Under the pieces are notes generated by a model, which did no database searches, was not told the DNA's origin, and saw nothing but the letters and a program-made list of their open reading frames with translations. A stretch of DNA of 64,000 bases. It comes from Hypericum androsaemum. Its lineage: Eukaryota; Streptophyta; Magnoliopsida; Malpighiales; Hypericaceae. The position numbers and the translations under genes are program-made. The stretch is taken from assembly GCA_963995505.1 (NCBI GenBank), contig OZ023197.1, forward strand, positions 1,781,001-1,845,000. The letters run 5' to 3'. Below are positions 1 to 10,451 of the stretch, piece after piece. How positions within the stretch are numbered: position 1 is the first letter of the stretch; each line of letters starts with the position of its first letter.

Positions 1-138
1 TGAGCTATAAAATATCTCAGGTGGCAAAGTTTTATGTATTGTATTCTCAAATTTGAGACATATTTAAACAAAAATAATATTTTTACCATATACTTATCGG
101 TCAAAAATAATATTTTCATTTTCGTACATTTTAATTTT

Positions 139-1327
139 AGACAAATTATCTCCTAGTCCCTGGTGTGTTTGGTCATCCTCTCCCGAGTCCCTGTATTTTA
201 AAAACTGATTTTGCCATTCCCCGAATTTGGTTTTATCAACTCTCGGGTCCCTGCGCCAATAAAGTGACGTCATCGGCTTTTTTCCATTTTTGGTCGTGAA
301 AATGACCAAAATACCCTTAAACAAAAAAATTCATCTCCTCCTACCTTTGACCAAAAATAAAAAACTAACCCAAAAATAAGATAAAATTAACCAAATCAAG
401 AACACAACTAAGAACATCAAGAACAACAACAACAAAATTTAAACACCAAGCACCAAACAAAAAAATTGACATCTTCCAAAAAAATCAACAAAAGAATTCA
501 TCCTCCCACCCAGAAATCAATCGCACCAAACACCAAGCATCAAAAATCAACAAAAATCAGTGTCCCAAATCCAAAACCAATTCCAAAACCAACAATCAAC
601 AATTGACATATTCCCTTCCTATGTTTCAATTAGAGCAATTAGGGTTAATTACAGACCAAGACTTGCTCCTGTTTCCGGCCATGACCTAAACCCGTCACTG
701 CCCACATAAACTCCCAATCGATCTATTATTGGAACGGGGCTCACCGCCGTCTCCTCAAAACTATTCGCCTCCATAACCTAAACGATCCAACAACAAGAAC
801 CCTAAAAGTTTCGTCGGGCTCCTGAAAGTGGTCGTCATCGGGCTCCCAGAAGTGGTCGTCGTCAGGCTCCTGGAGTTACCAGACGCCAAGAGGCGCTGTG
901 CCGGTTCCTCATCTTCACTACCGTCCTCATCTTTGCCGCGTTAGATCTCAGTTTTTTAATTTTGATTTCAGTGGGTTTAGATCTTGAATGATCTAAGTTT
1001 ATTGATTTGATGGGAGAAGAGGTCATGAAGTTTGGTGAAATTAAACATCTAGTTTTCTTGATTTTGTTCTCAGTTTTTAAACATCTAGTTTTTAGTGTTA
1101 TTGGTCAAAGGTAGGAGGAGATGAATTTTTTTATTTTTTGTTTAAGGGTATTTTGGTCATTTTCATGATCAAAAATGGAAAAAAGAGCCGATGATGTCAC
1201 TTTATTGGCGCTCGGACCCGAGAGTTGATAAAACCAAATTCGGGGGATGGCAAAATTAGTTTTTAAAATGAAAGGACCCAAGGGAGAGGATGACCAAATA
1301 GCAGGGACTAGGAGATAATTTGCCCTT
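139..1327. mobile_element. MULE-type element A, long terminal inverted repeats
   Basis: The two ends are inverted copies of each other over about 240 bp: the left begins near 139 (acaaattatctcctagtccc) and the right ends near 1327 with its reverse complement. Each arm includes a stretch reading 'atgaccaaaatacccttaaac' or its complement, shared with the other MULEs of this window. Flanking 9-mers tttaatttt and tttatttct are a plausible decayed target duplication (7 of 9). The interior has no long ORF. A GC-richer segment at about 640-950 with two near-identical 'cgtcgggctcctg' units may be captured DNA, but I do not recognise it. No transposase is present, so the element is non-autonomous. Confidence 0.75.
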
Positions 1328-1394
1328 TATTTCTAGGCACAACTAAATTTCATTTTGGTACTGAATATTTTAACGCAAATTCATTTTCGTACAC

Positions 1395-1735
1395 TTTAAT
1401 TGTCGTTGAAGTCTTATTTCAACGACACATCAAGTTTTTCGACGACAAAAATCACAGCGGCACATTAAGTTTTTCAACGGCACATCAAGTTTTTCAAAGC
1501 AAAAATCACAATGGCACATCAATTTTAAACAGCAAATCAGATTTTTCAACGGCACATCAAAAATTTCAACGACACATCATAACTTTCAACAGCACATCAA
1601 AATTTTCACAATGGCACATCATTTTTTCAACGGCACATAAAATTTTTCAATAGCACATCTAAATTTTCAACAGCAAATTAGGTTTCCCAACGACAAATCC
1701 CAATGGCACACAATCATAACGTCACATTCGATTTT
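1395..1735. repeat. Degenerate short tandem array (caacggcacatcaa-type unit)
   Basis: A motif close to 'ttcaacggcacatcaaattt' recurs about a dozen or more times at roughly 18-25 bp spacing with substitutions and small indels. The rest of 1328-2133 is AT-rich with no gene that I can see. Confidence 0.7.
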
Positions 1736-2133
1736 CAAAAGAAAAAACCATAATTTGTGTATATCGTTAGATTCCTTTTCCAAAAATATATTATAATAGC
1801 AAAAACTCCAAACGAGTCAAAAATTATGATCCGTCGAAGTTTTAATAGTTATAGTCCCAAAAACTTTATATAAAAAATTGTCGGCTAAAATAAGAAAACT
1901 AAAATATACGAAAATAAAATAGTATAAAAATATCAGGTACCAAAGTGAAAATTATTATTTTTAAAAAATAAAAAAGTCTGACATGCGGGCCACGTGTCAG
2001 ACACGCAGACCCCTGCTGCGGGCCTGCCATTGCTCGCACTTGACATATCTTGAACCGACTAATTTTGATTCGAATCAGATAAAACCTTTCACACCAATAC
2101 TCTCTCAATAATTTTAATTATTTTGTTAAGTCT

Positions 2134-2263
2134 GGAAGATCTATAAATTGTACCGCAAAATTATTTTTAATCTTTTCATCTTATTTACCTCTTCGATATA
2201 TGGTTTTGATTTTTCTTAATAAGAGATTTGGAAGATCTATAATTTGTACTGTAAAATAATTAT
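2134..2263. repeat. 96-bp tandem duplication, second copy split by element B
   Basis: Copy 1 runs 2134-2229. Copy 2 starts at 2230 with the same ggaagatctata head, stops at 2263, and resumes after the MULE at about 4027-4088. The pieces (34 + 62 bp) add up to exactly 96 bp. The intact copy shows what the unoccupied insertion site looked like. Confidence 0.88.
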
Positions 2264-4017
2264 GGGCAAATTACCCTCACATCCTTGAGGTTTGGTCACC
2301 CTCCCCCTAGGGTCCCTAACTTTTGGAAAAAGATTGTCCCGTCCCTAAGTTTTGACGATAATAGACTCTCGGGTCCCTGGCTGACGTCATCGGCTCTTTT
2401 TTTCATTTTTGGTCATGAAAATGACCAAAATACCCTTAAACAAAAAATAATTTTTTTTACCTTCTTCAACCTTTTACCTCCCCCTCCCGCTCCCTCCCTC
2501 TCCCGCTCCCCCTCCCCCTCCCCCCCTCCTCCCCCTCTCCCCCTCCCCCCCCCCCCCCCCCCCTTCTAATTAATTAAGTGACCATGACCAATTAATTTAC
2601 TTTTAAGAGTAACATTAATGGAATAATTGGTTCCCAGCACATGACCACCGGTTGCAACTTATACCTTTCTGCAATGGCATTGGGTAGCATAATAAGCCCT
2701 TTTCTGAAAGATCCAACTGTTTGACCCTCGGGTTTAGGGAGGCGCCTGTAAGGAAGTTAACAAAAAATGAGCACAACGCGTTAAAAGAGCGATAAACAGA
2801 AATTGCTGTAACCAAGTAGATGCTCTTACGGGTCACGAGGTGGCTTGGGCGTTTTATTTCTCCCCTGAATAGCCTTAAAAGCCCCACCAACGATGCTACC
2901 ACCAGTTTGCTCCAGATTCCAAACTTTTCCAAATGCTGCTTTCATGCTCAGCTTTGAAGGATCACCAGCATAAACACCTAAAGATAAAACCGTGTGACCA
3001 ATAATCTTTCTATCTTATACATAAGAGCGATTCGACAGCATGACACAGTGACACGAAGAAGAGTACAGGTCCGTAGGCACGTAGTCTTCAAAAATACCAA
3101 AGGGAAAAGCCATCACAAACAAGCAGAAAATCGACAGTGCGAGACAAACTGAGAACAAAGTAACACCCCCAACCTGAACAAAACGGCTCAATCAACCTCT
3201 CGAAGACCTCGTCTCCAAGGTTGCGCCGAACAAACTCTTCCACGGACTCCTCGCGTCCCTGTAACCTTTGTCAAAGCCTCAATACCATGAGCATTCGCAA
3301 GCCACACACACAAAGAAAAGAGAGAACAACAAAACATGGACAGGAAAAAGAGAGGACAAACTGGCGGCGGAGGGCGGAGGCCGAACGCGCCAAGGCCGGC
3401 CCTTATCTTCCCTCCAAAGCTCATCAAGTCAAAGAAAGGCAGGTCACCGGGCTTCGAAGGCACCGACCTCAATTTCCCTTCCCACAGCACAAAACGTGGC
3501 GCATTGGGATCCCCCAGCACTAGCTCCTCCTTCAGCCCACAATCCACCTAATCCAAAAACAAAAAAAAAGATTAAATCGGAAATGATATTAATATTATAA
3601 TTAACTGAGGCGAAACGGAGTCGTTTTTGGTGACGTGTAATACCGCCATGGTGAGCATGGGGTCGGAGGGCTGGAAGCTGTTGGGGCCCTCCTCCCAGAG
3701 GTAACCGTCCCGCTCGACGGTGGTGAAGCCCACGCGGGAGCTCGCCTCCGTGACGACCACGCGCGGGAGAGGGAGGGGGAGGAGGGGGGAGCGGGAGGGG
3801 AGGTAAAAGGTTGAAGAAGGTAAAAAAAATTATTTTTTGTTTAAGGGTATTTTGGTCATTTCTATGACCAAAAATGAAAAAAAAGAGCCGATGACGTCAG
3901 CCAGGGACCCGAGAGTCTATTATCGTCAAAACTTAGGGACGGGACAATCTTTTTCCAAAAGTCAGGGACCCTAGGGGGAGGGTGACCAAACTTCAGGGAT
4001 GTGAGGGTAATTTGCCC
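2264..4017. mobile_element. Pack-MULE B carrying a protoporphyrinogen oxidase fragment
   Basis: Inverted ends of about 200 bp start gggcaaattaccctcacatc (left) and end with the reverse complement at 4017. The 9-mers aataattat (2255-2263) and aataatttt (4018-4026) form an 8-of-9 target duplication, the length typical of Mutator elements. Just inside the arms are pyrimidine-rich runs (ctcccgctcc type at 2468-2568) answered by purine-rich runs (3757-3808), which extend the inverted repeat. The interior holds a multi-exon host-gene fragment and no transposase. Confidence 0.92.
2636..3757 (-). pseudogene. PPOX1: Captured protoporphyrinogen oxidase gene fragment (plastid PPOX1 type)
   Basis: Protoporphyrinogen oxidase makes protoporphyrin IX for haem and chlorophyll synthesis. 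Read on the minus strand, five consecutive exons match the plant plastid enzyme. The first, at about 3757-3643, contains RDGYLWEEGPNSFQPSDPML. The second, at about 3549-3368, contains LGDPNAPRFVLWEGKL and GLRPPPP. The third, at about 3258-3175, contains EESVEEFVRRNLGDEVFERL. The fourth, at about 2975-2830, contains VYAGDPSKLSMKAAFGKVW. The fifth, at about 2751-2636, contains GQTVGSFRKGL. Introns remain between them with plausible gt/ag borders, so genomic DNA rather than cDNA was captured. Both gene ends are missing, including the N-terminal FAD-binding start and the C-terminal half, so no enzyme can be made. The family assignment is firm. The exact donor paralogue is inferred. Confidence 0.9.
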
Positions 4018-4088
4018 AATAATTTTTAATCTTTTCATCTTATTTACCGCTTCGATATATGGTTTTGGTTTTTCTTAATAAGAGATTT

Positions 4089-4527
4089 CTCATTTATTTA
4101 TTTTTGTATAGTGCACTGGAAAAATTTTGTATATACTTGTGAAGAATTTGTACTCGTTAACAAATTTAGCTCTCAACACATGAACCATTTGAAATAGTAA
4201 TAATAGCAGAACTAGTAATGGCTCCCACAACTGTGAAACATAGATTACAGAAAATTGCTACCTGTTATTAAATTCAAAATTTGCCAACTCTTATAAAAAT
4301 AGGGACTGTTCTTCGAGAGAGTTTGTAATACATCCAATACGTTCCAACTCGATACTTAGTCTGAGATAATCCAAATTACTACTTAATAATATCATAAATA
4401 ATATATTTTACTGTTTGAAAATATGAGGTCCGTAAACTATTACCAAAAATATGAAATATATGAAAACAAATGCCAAACCAATTATATCCCATGAAAAAAG
4501 TACTTAAATCTCTTAAGAAATATATTC
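4089..4527. other. AT-rich spacer
   Basis: Between MULE B and the hAT element. I see no ORF of interest, RNA gene or repeat here. Confidence 0.6.
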
Positions 4528-4535
4528 ATCCTAAC

Positions 4536-5383
4536 TAGGGGTGAGCAAACACCCCGGACCGAACCGGACACAGACCGGACTGGAAAAACTGGAACCGGGA
4601 AATAAGAAAAAACAAAAACCGAACTGGACCGGACTTATCACTAAACCGGACTGAAAACCGGACCATATTTCTGGTTTAAATCAGAACCGAACCAAAAAAA
4701 CCGAATTAAACGCGCATTGCCATCATTCTCGAGCTCATCAATCCGGAAATCATCAAAATTAAACGCGAAATCCTCGTCTATCAGAATTCACAGCCATTAT
4801 TCAAAAAAATCAGTACCCAAAACCTCAATCAAGAAACCCACATCAAAAAATTCAATCATTCTTTGCACAATCACAAAAAATACAAGCAAAGGAAGATATT
4901 GTCTTGAAAACAGAGAGCAATTCTAAAGAAATCCCCAATTTTGAAACCCTAATTTAAGAAATTCTCAATTTTGAAACCCTATTTTATTTTCGAAAATTAG
5001 AAAGAGGGTGGCCGAGTCCGTCGGAGGCGTGGTGGTGGATGAACGTCGCCAGTTGCTGGCGCCGGAGACCGTCGGACTTCGGTGGTTTGGACTTTGGTCT
5101 TGTGTGGTGATTTGTTTTTGGAGAGTGAGTGAGTGTGAGATTCTTTTTTTTTTAGGAAAGAGTGAGAGTCTGTGTGGTTTCGGGGAGAGAGAAGAGAGGA
5201 AGTGTATTAGAATTTAGATGGCAAATTTCCAGTCCGGTCTGTTTATTTTTGGTTTTGTACAAAAAAATTTGGATCCAAACCGGAAACCAAATTTCGCACA
5301 TTTACCAGACCGGACTGGACCGTTTTTGACAATAATTCGGTTTGGTCCAGTTTGACAGTTTTTGGTTTGTTTGCTCATCCCTA
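4536..5383. mobile_element. Non-autonomous hAT element with exact 8-bp target duplication
   Basis: The ends are TAGGGGTGAGCAAAC at 4536 and its near-perfect reverse complement ending at 5383. The 8-mer atcctaac flanks both sides exactly (4528-4535 and 5384-5391), the hAT signature. Both subterminal regions are full of accgga/ccggac and tccggt motifs in opposite orientation, as expected for hAT transposase binding sites. The centre (about 5000-5215) is GC-richer and may be captured sequence. It gives a 69-codon frame that I do not recognise. Confidence 0.88.
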
Positions 5384-5391
5384 ATCCTAAC

Positions 5392-6799
5392 CATCCCGAG
5401 CCAATAAATTGAGATACAATTTTTTTTATAGAGAAGGAAAGAGAAAGAGATTTATCAGAGAGAAGAGATCAGAATTTAAATATTATTTAATCTAATCATC
5501 ATACGGGAGACGAAGACTCCATGATCTTATCATACTAAACCAGCCACAAACCCAGGAAATCATTTACAATCCCATATCGATTTCTTATATCTGATAATTT
5601 TTTTTTTTACAAATACCAATTTGACGACAAACTTCACGAAATTTATTTTTCAACATAAATTTTATATTTAAAAAATCAATAATTTGAATGTTATGATTGA
5701 GCGCACTACAAAATAACTCCAAGATCACAACCAAACCCACCCTGTACTTGCAATAAGAGTTGGTCCATAAGAGAATTACTACCATCACTTTTCATGGCAT
5801 TTTATTCTTCCCAACCACAGCAAAAAATTTGTAATCCAATGGTACAAGGTGTCTTAAATATCTAAGAGGTTTAGGATTCAAATTCTGGTATGCGTAAAAA
5901 TTTACCTTTTAATAAAAATTCTTCACAACCACATGAAATAACATACAAGAATGTCAAGAACATAAAATCACCAACAATTTTCCAATAAAATTAAATTTAT
6001 ATATCGAAAACATCTTGACCAACATCAAATATTGGAAACCATGGTCACAAGTTTAGAGAAAAATGTATTTGCCAAAAAAAAAAGAGTTAAAACAAAGAAG
6101 ACCTTCGTCTTTGTCTTTCTCGTTTAATTGGCGTACGTACAAACCCTCTTCTCTTCTGTGGAAACGAACTTGAAGCAGCGAACTAGTCGTTTATATGTAC
6201 GTCCACCCTCTATTGTGTATGTATAAACGACTAGTTGGCTGCTTCAAGAAGAGAAGAGGGTTTGCATGTACGCAAACGAGATACACAAAGACAATGGTTC
6301 TCTCTTAATAAATACCCCGAGCCAATAATCTCATCAGAGAGAAGAGATCAGAATTTAATACTGTATAATCTAATCATCGAACCAACGTCAGACTTCTTTA
6401 TATTATCCTATTCAACCTACCACACATTCCGGACAAATATTTCTCAAAAGAAAAAAAAATTCCGGACAAATTTACATTCATTCTTCCGCAAATATGAGTT
6501 GTTAATGTTATGCTCAATAATGAAATCAAGCGTCATTTTTGTGATAAACTTTACTACATTTTTAGTTTAAAATGCTTGCACTATCATGTAGTTTCTCGGA
6601 TTTGTACACTATTTATTTCATTTTTTGAATAGTTAATTTAGACAAAAATATCCCGAAATATTATATTTCCAGAAATATAATTTTTCTAGTTTGTTTCTAC
6701 AAATAGTAACCAATTTTGTTTTTAAATTATACGTGAGATATTTCTGCCCAAAAAAATTTACTCAAATAAATAATGAAGTGTCAATAAACAAAACATTTA
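5392..6799. other. AT-rich intergenic region with a partial duplication
   Basis: About 5395-5505 and 6317-6382 share a block (cccgagccaataa, cagagagaagagatcagaat, taatctaatcatc). The first copy has an extra purine-rich insert. Apart from this and the hairpin at 6106-6293, I see no gene. Confidence 0.6.
6106..6293. repeat. Imperfect inverted repeat, predicted ~190-nt hairpin
   Basis: The left arm (about 6106-6195) and right arm (about 6221-6293) are near complements. They share aaaccctcttctctt, cttgaagcagc and aactagtcgtttata blocks in the same order, around a loop of about 25 nt. A 13-nt segment of the left arm (ctgtggaaacgaa) has no partner and would bulge. It may be a MITE remnant or a small-RNA precursor. 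No transcript evidence is available from sequence alone. Confidence 0.75.
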
Positions 6800-8211
6800 G
6801 GGCAAATTACTCTCACATCCCTGAGGTTTGGTCACCCTCCCCCTAGGGTCCCTGACTTTTGGAAAAAGATTGTCCCTTCCCTAAGTTTTAACGATAATAG
6901 ACTCTCGGGTCCCCGGCTGACGTCATCGGCTCTTTTTTTCATTTTTGGTCATAGAAATGACCAAAATACCCTTAAACAAAAAATAAATTTTTTTACCTTC
7001 TTCAACCTTTTACCCCGCTCCCGCGCCCCCCCCCTCCCGCTCCCGCTCTCGCTCCCGCTCCCGCTCCCCCTCTCCCCCTCCCATTCGAGATCTCCCCGCT
7101 CCCGCTCCCCCCTCCCGCCTCCCCCTCCCGCCCCCCCTCCCGCTCCCTCCCTCTCCCCCTCCCCCTCCCTCCCGCTCCCCCCTCCTCCCCCCCTCCCCCT
7201 CCCGCTCCCGCTCCCCCCACTCCTCCCCCTCTCCCCCCCTCCCCCTCCCCCCCTCCCTCCCTCTCCCGCTCCCCCTCCCCCCGGAGAGACCTCAGGACCC
7301 GCCCGTGCGGGGAATCAGGATCCCCTCTCATCGCATTCTCCCGCCATATCCTCCTCGCCCTCTCCAACGCCTCCTCCGCCGTGTCCAGCTGCTCCGGTAA
7401 CTACCCCACTAGGCCCACGCTGTACTTTCCCCTGGTCCCATCCGTCGCCCTCGTGATCGGCTTCCTCGTATCCGTCATTTCGATCTCCGACAAGGGGGAC
7501 GCCTTATGGTGCTTGAAGTACTCCTTGTTGTCCTCCTCTCTCCGCTTCTCTTTTATGTCGTCCGACTCTCGCTCCTGCTCCGTGGGCCACGGGCTACCGC
7601 CCAGCCCCGCGGCGCATACTACGTCGTCCACGCTCACCGTGGAGCTCCTCCTCTTCTGCTGGACCATGGGCTCCGCCGGGTTTGGGACGCCGATGTTCTG
7701 CAGTCTCGGCGATGACGGCTGTGGCCGGTCCGGCCGGCGGAGTGGGATGGAGGGGGAGAGGGGAAGCGGGGCAGGAGGGGGGGGAGCGGGAGCGGGAGGG
7801 GGGAGGGGGGGGAGGAGGAGGGGAGCGGGAGAGGGAGGGGGGAGGGGGAGAGGAGGGAGCGGGAGCGGGAGGGGGAGGAGGGGGAGGAGGGGGGGCGGAG
7901 GGGGGGCAGGAGGGGGGCAGGAGCGGGAGCGGGAGGGGAGGGGGAGGGGGGGAGCGGGAGCGGGGGAGATCTCGAGCGGGAGGGGGAGAGGGGGAGTGGG
8001 AGCGGGGTAAAAGGTTGAAGAAGGTAAAAAAATTATTTTTTGTTTAAGGGTATTTTGGTCATTTCTATGACCAAAAATGAAAAAAAGAACCGATGACTTC
8101 AGCCGGGGACCCGAGAGTCTGTTATCATCAAAACTTAGGGACGGGACAATCTTTTTCCAAAAGTCAGGAGGGAGGGTGACCAAACCTCAGGGATGTGAGG
8201 TTAATTTGCCC
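6800..8211. mobile_element. Pack-MULE C with exact 9-bp target duplication
   Basis: It begins gggcaaattactctcacatc and ends with the inverse at 8211. The 9-mer aaacattta is present on both sides (6791-6799 and 8212-8220) without mismatch. The terminal arms match element B closely. Inside them lie very long pyrimidine-rich (about 7012-7285) and purine-rich (about 7740-8008) tracts that pair with each other. The middle carries a fragment of a host gene. No transposase is present. Confidence 0.93.
7277..7737 (-). pseudogene. Captured fragment of a conserved plant gene of unknown function
   Basis: On the minus strand one continuous frame reads from about 7737 through VPNPAEPMVQQKRRSSTVS, HHKASPLSEIEMTDTRKPIT and RATDGT to ENAMRGDPDSPHGRVLRSL near 7277. 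The composition is that of an ordinary conserved plant protein, unlike the low-complexity flanks. I believe this family exists across land plants but cannot name it. A TAG at about 7406 interrupts the frame at a position where TGG (Trp) would be natural, between GLVG and LPEQLDTAEEAL. The long low-complexity frames running into both flanks are not coding. Confidence 0.6.
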
Positions 8212-8874
8212 AAACATTTATCAATGGGTCAAACATTTGAAACTTTGATGCGAAGACAACAGTAAAAATACCCTGGTCATTTATCTTTAATAATTTTTAT
8301 TCCATACTAATTTATTTTTCCCTTTACGGTCACTAATATATATTAAGTCACTTGTATATTTTCATTTATCTACATTAAGTTTGTTTGGTCACTAATCTAT
8401 ATTAAATTACCCTTTTATGGTCGCTTTAGATAACTTTGAAGTTAACAAATTTTCAAAACATACTCAATTTGTTTTCTTTTTTTATTGATATCTTTCATTA
8501 TTCTCTTCTCTTTCCTCTCCCTTTCTTTATCTCTTCGACAAGGAGTCGTAGGCCCCACTAACATTGCGTTCTTGTTATCACCTACCATGCCACATATCTG
8601 AAACGGTATAAAAATTTTCAATGTCGGATTCATGATTCAGTATTTATTAGAGCGTCTCTTGATTCCAAATCTTTTGTTGCCGCCACTGTTTCATTCTGCA
8701 ACTTGATCCTGAGTTAACAATAGAGCTCCACCCAGAATTACTTTACTACAATAGTTAAGGGGAGATTGAGCACAACTCGTTAGAAAAAATTGGTCATGCA
8801 ATAAAATTTGTCATCTGCATTTTCGACATGATCATGTTGAATGATGCTTCAACACGAGACATGAATGGCACCAT

Positions 8875-9186
8875 TGTCAAATATCCCAACTATATCGGAG
8901 GAGACAGCATCGACACGTGTATTACCACGTTCCAGTCACTCAACCACTAAGCCAACATTCCAGGGGTGTATCCCACCTCCTCTCCATGATCTGCAATTTG
9001 GATCTTTTGACAGTAGCAAGTGGTGACAAACACAAACCCACGGCTCCTACAAGTTTGGGGTTGGTTACACATAGATGCTAAGTCATAGTTAGTTAGTTAT
9101 AGATCTTGATATAAATATGTAATCAATTAATGTAAATATTCAATGAGAAATATAGATCAATTTTTCTCTCAATTCAAACTTTCGCA
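8875..9186 (+). repeat. 5' LTR of copia element
   Basis: 312 bp, starts tgtcaaatatcccaact and ends ctttcgca. It contains a TATA-like tgatataaatatg about 90 bp before its end. It is followed directly by the primer binding site. Confidence 0.95.
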
Positions 9187-9267
9187 TGGTATCAGAGCCA
9201 CCTAGGTACATCAACGCCTAGAGCTCATTCTCTCGTGACCTAAGCTAGGTTGATTTCAAAAGCAACC

Positions 9268-10450
9268 ATGGCTGTCACAAATCCTACTGAGAAAATACTC
9301 GCCGAACAATTAGTCGATCCTTACTACTTACATTCAAATGAAAACCCAGCCCTCGTCCTTGTCTCTCCGGTGCTCAACGGGGACAACTACCACTCCTGGT
9401 CCCGTTCCATGGTCATTGCTTTGAAGTCCAAAAACAAACTACAGTTTGTTGATAGAACACTGGCTGCCCCTCCAACCGATGATGTTCACTTCCCGACATG
9501 GGAACGATGCAACACGATGGTGCTCAGCTGGATAATGCACTCGATAGATACCTCTATCGCTCAAAGCCTCCTATGGATGGAGACTGCAGCAGACGTATGG
9601 GCTGATCTCCGCGAGAGATTTGGCCGTGGCGACGCGATCCGCATATGTGATTTGCAAGAAGAAATCTACAACCTTTGGCAGGGTGCATTATTTGTCAATG
9701 ATTATTTTACCCACTTCAAGACACTTTGGGACCAATTGACTTAATTCCGACCGATCCCGGGGTGTAAGTGTACTGCCCTTCTTGGTTCAAATTCACATAA
9801 TTGCATTGTCCACACCACTGTCAAGAGTTACAGGGACCAGGATCAGACGATTCGATTCCTGCGAGGGTTAAATGATAATTACGGAACATTGAGGTCCCAG
9901 ATGCTGCTACTCGAGCCTCTTCCGTCTATCAATCGAGCTCTCTTTCTTGCATTATAACACGAATGTCAAATTTTTAACAACCCGGGCCTTGGCATCATCG
10001 CTACATCCAATAGAAATGTTGGTGCAACCACCGAGCACCACATTGCTGCCAGCCGTGGGAACAACAATCGTCGACCATGGGAGAATGGCCGTCATCCTCA
10101 TTGCATTTACTGTGACAAATAAGGTCACACGGTTGATAAGTTCTACAAGAAGCACGGCTTTCCCGCGGACTTCAAGTTCAATCCACGGCAAACCGACCCA
10201 TCTACTGGTGCAAATGTTAATCAAGTCACCAGCCAATCCGATCACGGAGGTGGTACCGATCTATCTCAGCTTCGATTGTCCTCAGAGCAATGTTCCAACC
10301 TTATGACTTTGCTTCAACAAGCAAATGGCGGCCTCTCTGGTACTATCTCCGCCAATCCAAACTCTCAAATCAATTCCATTCAGTCTACACCACCCGAAAC
10401 TGCTGGTAAGATAGTATCTTCTTCTTCCCATTCCTTTCCCATGTCCGATA
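9268..10450 (+). pseudogene. Copia gag (broken)
   Basis: The ATG at 9268 (MAVTNPTEKI) opens a capsid region of the copia gag family, with NGDNYHSWSRSMVIALKSKN and WMETAADVWADLRERFGRGD. The frame hits TAA at 9742, continues as FRPIPGCKC, and hits another stop near 9955. A CCHC zinc knuckle is recognisable at about 10100-10150 (CIYCDK, stop, GHTVDKFY), itself broken by TAA. The intact protein would package element RNA in virus-like particles. This copy cannot. Confidence 0.85.
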
Positions 10451-10451
10451 T

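Noticed and set aside
7401..8183. 260-codon minus-strand frame and several long + frames in Pack-MULE C
   Set aside because: Most of their length is translation of ctcccgctcc-type low-complexity DNA. Only the central part is gene-like.
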